Assembly (NCBI GenBank): GCA_030043815.1
Contig: JASHWX010000071.1
Location: 1-9,671, forward strand
Length of the DNA: 9,671 nt
Direction of reading: 5' to 3'
DNA from: Candidatus Rhabdochlamydia sp.
Lineage (GTDB): Bacteria > Chlamydiota > Chlamydiia > Chlamydiales > Rhabdochlamydiaceae
This document shows positions 6,447 through 9,671 of this stretch, in pieces (position 1 is the stretch's first letter; every line of letters begins with the position of its first letter). The notes below the pieces were generated by a model, which saw only the letters and a program-made list of their open reading frames with translations, searched no databases and was not told the DNA's origin. Both the position numbers and the translations under genes were made by a program.

Positions 6447-7458
6447 GATCATTTTTCTCGGCACGCTGCCTTGCCTAACTCTTGCGGCAGCGCCTGTGAG
6501 CGAAGAACCTTATGGAAGTGTCAACTACCCCAGCAACTTCCAAGTTGAAGGCGGCGCTAATCTCTACATCTTCGGGGATTATCTCTATTGGATCCCTCAA
6601 AGCGACGGACTGTATTATGCCCACACGGGGTTCGGGGCCGGCACTGCAACGATTCCTCCGGACGGTTCTTTCGACTTCAAAGGCACGCTCAAAAAAATCC
6701 ATCCCCATTTTGACAATGGCGTGCGCGCAGGAGTGGGATGCAATTTTCCCAAAGAAGGATACGAAGTCTCAATTTATTGGACATGGTTTGCAACAGGCGC
6801 CAGCGATTCGGTCAAAGGCTCTTTATTTTCGATCTGGGGCCATCCCGATGCCGTCTCTGCAGACACCTTTGCCAAGGGAGATTGGCATATGGACCTCGAT
6901 CTCGCCGACCTTGAGTGGGGACGCGCGTCATGGTTCGGCGGAAAATTCTCGCTCCGTCCATTTTTTAGCATCCGCGGGCTTTGGCTCGATCAAGAGTTGA
7001 AGAACCGCTACCATTACGCCACGACCCCCGCCGCTGTCGGCGACCTGCATTCCAAATCGGACTATCGCGGCGGAGGGCTGCGTGCCGGGGCTGATGCCCG
7101 CTTCGCCCTGCCTTGCGGATTTTCGATCTATGGCCTCGCTTCCGGCTCGCTGCTCTATGGATTTTTCAATACCGACTTCTCTGTCAAGGAAGATCATTCC
7201 ATCATCGCGAAAACAAAAGAGCCTAGATTTTGGAACAGCGTCTCTTCTTTGCAGCTCGCCTTACTGTTCGGCTGGGACACCCACTTCGATAACGAACGTT
7301 TCCACTTCGAACTGCACGCGGGCTGGGAACAAAATACCTGGTTCGGTGTGAACCAGATGAACCACTACCTGCAAAAATTAGGAGCTGGATTTTATTACAA
7401 AGAAAATAGTGATTTAACACTCCAAGGGCTCGTCGCTGGCGGAAGATTTGATTTTTAA
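6424..7458 (+). CDS. Lpg1974-family (MOMP-like) outer membrane beta-barrel protein, second of the tandem pair
   Basis: This is a paralogue of the preceding gene with 344 residues from TTG 6424. It aligns with that protein along its whole length. Shared blocks include FQVE near the mature N-terminus, DGLYYA, WGHPD, GRASWFGGKFSLRPF, YHYATTP, RAGADARFALPCGFSIYGLA, LQLALLFGWDT, HAGWEQNTWFG and MNHYL, ending in RFDF. A signal peptide is visible (LTTKIIFLGTLPCLTLAAA). There is no in-frame ATG before the mature region, so the start must be non-ATG. TTG 6424 has AAGGGGG at a proper distance; TTG 6436 would give a tighter signal peptide (MTTKIIF) but has no site. Either start lies inside the end of the upstream gene (stop 6444-6446), suggesting translational coupling. 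It is likely an outer membrane pore; the substrate is unknown. Confidence 0.87.
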   Translation: MASDLTTKIIFLGTLPCLTLAAAPVSEEPYGSVNYPSNFQVEGGANLYIFGDYLYWIPQSDGLYYAHTGFGAGTATIPPDGSFDFKGTLKKIHPHFDNGVRAGVGCNFPKEGYEVSIYWTWFATGASDSVKGSLFSIWGHPDAVSADTFAKGDWHMDLDLADLEWGRASWFGGKFSLRPFFSIRGLWLDQELKNRYHYATTPAAVGDLHSKSDYRGGGLRAGADARFALPCGFSIYGLASGSLLYGFFNTDFSVKEDHSIIAKTKEPRFWNSVSSLQLALLFGWDTHFDNERFHFELHAGWEQNTWFGVNQMNHYLQKLGAGFYYKENSDLTLQGLVAGGRFDF

Positions 7459-7496
7459 TGACCTTTTCAGTAAACTTCCGCTCTTCAGTCTCCCAT

Positions 7497-7571
7497 GGCG
7501 ATCGTAGCTCAGTTGGTTAGAGCATTGGATTGTGGATCCAAGTGTCGCGGGTTCGAACCCCGTCGATCGCC
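7497..7571 (+). tRNA. tRNA-His (anticodon GTG)
   Basis: A full cloverleaf can be drawn. The acceptor stem GCGATCG (7498-7504) pairs with CGATCGC (7564-7570), and the D arm is GCTC/GAGC. The anticodon stem TTGGA/TCCAA encloses the loop TTGTGGA, with anticodon GTG at 7532-7534. The T stem GCGGG/CCCGT (one G-T pair) has the loop TTCGAAC. An extra G at 7497 opposite discriminator C at 7571 provides the G-1:C73 pair specific to histidine tRNAs. CCA is not encoded (CTT follows), so it must be added after transcription. It sits in the same orientation between the porin pair and uppP, 38 nt after the former. Confidence 0.97.
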
Positions 7572-7611
7572 CTTCTTTCTCTAATAATAATAATTTGCTA
7601 TATCTCATATC

Positions 7612-7616
7612 AGGTG
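7612..7616 (+). promoter_or_regulatory. Ribosome binding site of uppP
   Basis: AGGTG lies 5 nt before ATG 7622. It supports that start over the longer open frame, which runs back through the tRNA gene. Confidence 0.6.
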
Positions 7617-7621
7617 TACTT

Positions 7622-8419
7622 ATGTCCCTTCTTCAGGCGTTTATCTTCGGGCTTCTCCAAGGAGTAACGGAGTTTCTCCCTGTAAGCTCATCGGCCCATC
7701 TTAAACTAGCTAAATCTTTCTTTAATATTGAGTCATCAGAGAGCCAGGTCATCTTCGACCTCATGTGCCATTTGGGGACCTTGATCGCGCTTCTCTTCTT
7801 CTTAAAAGACGATCTGTTTCGGATCTTCCGCCGCGACCGTCGCCAAGTCCTGCTCCTCTTTGTCGCTACTCTCCCCTTGATCCCTTGCTACTTTTTCTTA
7901 AAGCCCCTCCGCGATTTGGCATCTAATCCCCAATTTTTAGGACTCTGCCTCATGATCACAGCATTGATCCTCTATACCGGCCAACGTTGGAAATTGACTC
8001 GAAACGCCTCCCCCAACTTAACGAGACAGATGAACGATGTACTGTGGATCGGGGCCCTGCAATCCGCCGCGCTCATCCCCGGCATCTCGCGCAGCGCTTC
8101 TACTATTTCATGCGCCACAATCCTCGGATGGGATGCGAAAGATGCGGTGAGGTTTTCATTTCTGCTCTCCATCCCCACGATCATCGGAGGCAATTGCTTA
8201 GAGCTGCTCAAACTCTATCTTGGCCATGAAATTCCAAGCGCTGTCCCCCTTTCTGCCTGTGCCATTGGGCTCATGACCTCGTTCATCGTCGGATTCATCG
8301 TGATCCGTTTTGCCTTGTCTTTTTTGGAAAAAGGCAACTTTAAACCCTTTGCGTGGTATTGCTTTTGTTTAGGAGTGTTCGCGACGATTTACCTCAACTG
8401 GGAAATACCCAATGGCTAA
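7622..8419 (+). CDS. uppP: Undecaprenyl-diphosphatase (UppP/BacA family)
   Basis: This is an integral membrane phosphatase that converts undecaprenyl diphosphate to the monophosphate, recycling the lipid carrier used for peptidoglycan and other envelope polymers. From ATG 7622 the product is 265 residues, close to E. coli BacA (273). The first family motif LQGVTEFLPVSSSAHL is at 12-27 with Glu17, Ser22-24 and His26. The second, PGISRSAST, begins at 153 with Arg157. Many relatives have Gly where Ala159 stands here. Several hydrophobic segments run through the protein. The frame is open upstream to 7532, but that part is tRNA; the ATG at 7622 has an AGGTG site and gives the standard N-terminus. 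It overlaps ftsK by 8 nt, so the two are probably one transcription unit for cell wall and division. The protein fits a chlamydia that still makes peptidoglycan. Confidence 0.95.
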   Translation: MSLLQAFIFGLLQGVTEFLPVSSSAHLKLAKSFFNIESSESQVIFDLMCHLGTLIALLFFLKDDLFRIFRRDRRQVLLLFVATLPLIPCYFFLKPLRDLASNPQFLGLCLMITALILYTGQRWKLTRNASPNLTRQMNDVLWIGALQSAALIPGISRSASTISCATILGWDAKDAVRFSFLLSIPTIIGGNCLELLKLYLGHEIPSAVPLSACAIGLMTSFIVGFIVIRFALSFLEKGNFKPFAWYCFCLGVFATIYLNWEIPNG

Positions 8420-9671
8420 AACAGAAAAATCACGCCCGCATACAGAGGCCAAAGGGCTTATCCTCCTTGGGTCCTCTCTCATCCTTGCTTTAAGCCTCTT
8501 AAGCTTCCATGTTGAAAACTCCCATCAAAACTGGCTCGGGCTCTTCGGCTGGTCGATCGGTTGGATCTTTAACTATCTCTTTGGCTTGAGCAGCTATTGC
8601 GTGATTGCCTTTTTGGGATGGATGGGCTGGCAATTTCTCTTGAACCGGCCGATTTCCAATTTCGCCGCAAAGACAATCTACTTTGCCATCTTTTTGCTCT
8701 CTAGCTGCCTCATCCTCAACTTATGCGCCGAGATGGGCTTAAATATCCTCGCGCACAAAGTCTATACGGAGACCCATTTCTTTGATCTTCCTTATCCCCA
8801 TCACGCCACCCGCTACAATTTAGGCGGCGTTCCGATGTATTATCTTTATCGGGACATCCCGACGATGAATTTGCAGCGTCTGCTCAGCGATGTCGGCATC
8901 GGGCTTACCTTCTCGATCACAACCATCGTTTCCTTTCTTTTGTTAACAGAGATCCAGATCATTCCCCTCTTGTTCAAAAAACCTCCTGAAAAACAGCCAA
9001 AATCAGTAGAAGAAGTTGAAAATACTCTCACAAAGCACATCGTCCCGCCCCTCTACCAAATAGCAAAAGAGGAGCCCAAGATCCGGGTGATGAATGAAAA
9101 AGAAACGCCATCCCCGCCTCCCAGCAAAAGACATAAAGTCGCAGGCGGCGAATTCACCGCGTATCAACTGCCTCCTCCCTCGCTCTTGAACAACCCCAAA
9201 AAAGTCGACCAGCCCTCTCTCAAGAAAGAACTTAAGCGGCAAGCGGAAATATTAGAAGAAACCTTGCTTAGTTTCGGCATCGAGGCCAAAGTCGGCGAGA
9301 TCAATTGCGGGCCTACGATCACCTCTTTCGAGGTCCATCCCGCTATCGGCGTGAAAGTGCAAAAGATCAAAACCCTCGAAAACGACATCGCCCTCAACCT
9401 GCAGGCAAAATCGATCCGCATCATCGCGCCCATCCCAGGCAAAGCGGCAGTCGGCGTCGAAATCCCCTCTCTTTATCCGCAAGAGGTCAGCTTCAAGGAA
9501 CTCCTTCTCAGCTACCACCAGAATCCGCGCAAAATGATGGTCCCCCTTCTTCTCGGCAAGACGGTTTCAGGCGACAACGTCATCAGCGATTTGAGCAAAA
9601 TGCCGCACTGCCTCATCGCCGGCGCCACGGGATCGGGAAAATCGGTCTGCATCAACACCGTTATCCTCTCC
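8412..9671 (+). CDS. ftsK: DNA translocase FtsK/SpoIIIE (partial, C-terminus outside window)
   Basis: FtsK anchors at the division septum and pumps chromosomal DNA with ATP so that the terminus region is cleared and resolved. Reading from ATG 8412 gives 420 residues to the window edge without a stop. There are four clear membrane segments at about 14-33, 57-76, 86-105 and 161-180. A proline- and charge-rich linker follows (about 188-265), short compared with E. coli FtsK. The alpha domain covers about 268-375 and includes LLSFGIEAKVGEINCGPTIT (285-304), IRIIAPIPGKAAVGVEIP (335-352) and FKELL. The beta (motor) domain begins with PLLLGKTVSGDNVISDLSKM (378-397) and reaches Walker A GATGSGKS at 404-411. 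Walker B and the gamma DNA-reading domain lie beyond the edge. The start overlaps the uppP stop as ATGGCTAA. Confidence 0.95.
   Translation, partial: MAKTEKSRPHTEAKGLILLGSSLILALSLLSFHVENSHQNWLGLFGWSIGWIFNYLFGLSSYCVIAFLGWMGWQFLLNRPISNFAAKTIYFAIFLLSSCLILNLCAEMGLNILAHKVYTETHFFDLPYPHHATRYNLGGVPMYYLYRDIPTMNLQRLLSDVGIGLTFSITTIVSFLLLTEIQIIPLLFKKPPEKQPKSVEEVENTLTKHIVPPLYQIAKEEPKIRVMNEKETPSPPPSKRHKVAGGEFTAYQLPPPSLLNNPKKVDQPSLKKELKRQAEILEETLLSFGIEAKVGEINCGPTITSFEVHPAIGVKVQKIKTLENDIALNLQAKSIRIIAPIPGKAAVGVEIPSLYPQEVSFKELLLSYHQNPRKMMVPLLLGKTVSGDNVISDLSKMPHCLIAGATGSGKSVCINTVILS

Noticed and set aside
7497..7620. tRNA-His as an integration site for a mobile element
   Set aside because: No integrase, no repeated tRNA 3' end, and the genes on both sides are ordinary core or family genes.
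7532..7621. Upstream extension of uppP
   Set aside because: The frame is open but runs through the tRNA-His gene; ATG 7622 has its own ribosome site and the standard N-terminus.

Overview
The window looks like a piece of chromosome from an environmental (amoeba-associated type) member of the Chlamydiae. The evidence is the combination of three things: a pair of Lpg1974/MOMP-like outer membrane proteins of the kind expanded in Waddlia, Criblamydiaceae and Parachlamydiaceae; an HprK-HPr-Enzyme I set; and a ComEC-type protein without the metallo-beta-lactamase domain. From memory, Chlamydia trachomatis keeps ptsI, ptsH and a comEC-like gene in close proximity (CT336, CT337, CT339), which would match the order here. 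Base composition looks close to balanced by eye, higher than Parachlamydia or Chlamydia; I cannot name a species.

Left part, minus strand (1-2360): hprK, ptsH and ptsI form a tight operon read right to left. hprK and ptsH overlap by 29 nt and ptsH and ptsI are 2 nt apart; ptsI runs off the left edge. Together they make a phosphorelay and regulatory unit: EI phosphorylates HPr on His16, and HprK phosphorylates HPr on Ser47. A short divergent intergenic region (about 80 bp) separates them from the plus-strand genes.

Middle, plus strand (2440-5348): ndh encodes a type II NADH:quinone oxidoreductase. Its 3' end and stop codon lie inside a long imperfect inverted repeat made of 16-nt units and ending in a run of eight T, so it doubles as a plausible transcription terminator. 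A comEC-like membrane channel gene follows.

Right part, plus strand (5385-9671): two tandem paralogous beta-barrel outer membrane protein genes follow, the second starting with TTG inside the end of the first. Then come a histidine tRNA gene, uppP (undecaprenyl-diphosphatase, lipid carrier recycling for cell-wall synthesis) and, overlapping it by 8 nt, the 5' part of ftsK, which is cut by the right edge just after its Walker A motif.

Almost all of the window is explained by recognisable genes, and no gap between genes exceeds 300 bases. I see no CRISPR array, transposase, phage gene or evidence for an undescribed multi-gene system. The most unusual item is the repeat element at the end of ndh, followed by the start-codon arrangements of hprK and of the second porin gene.
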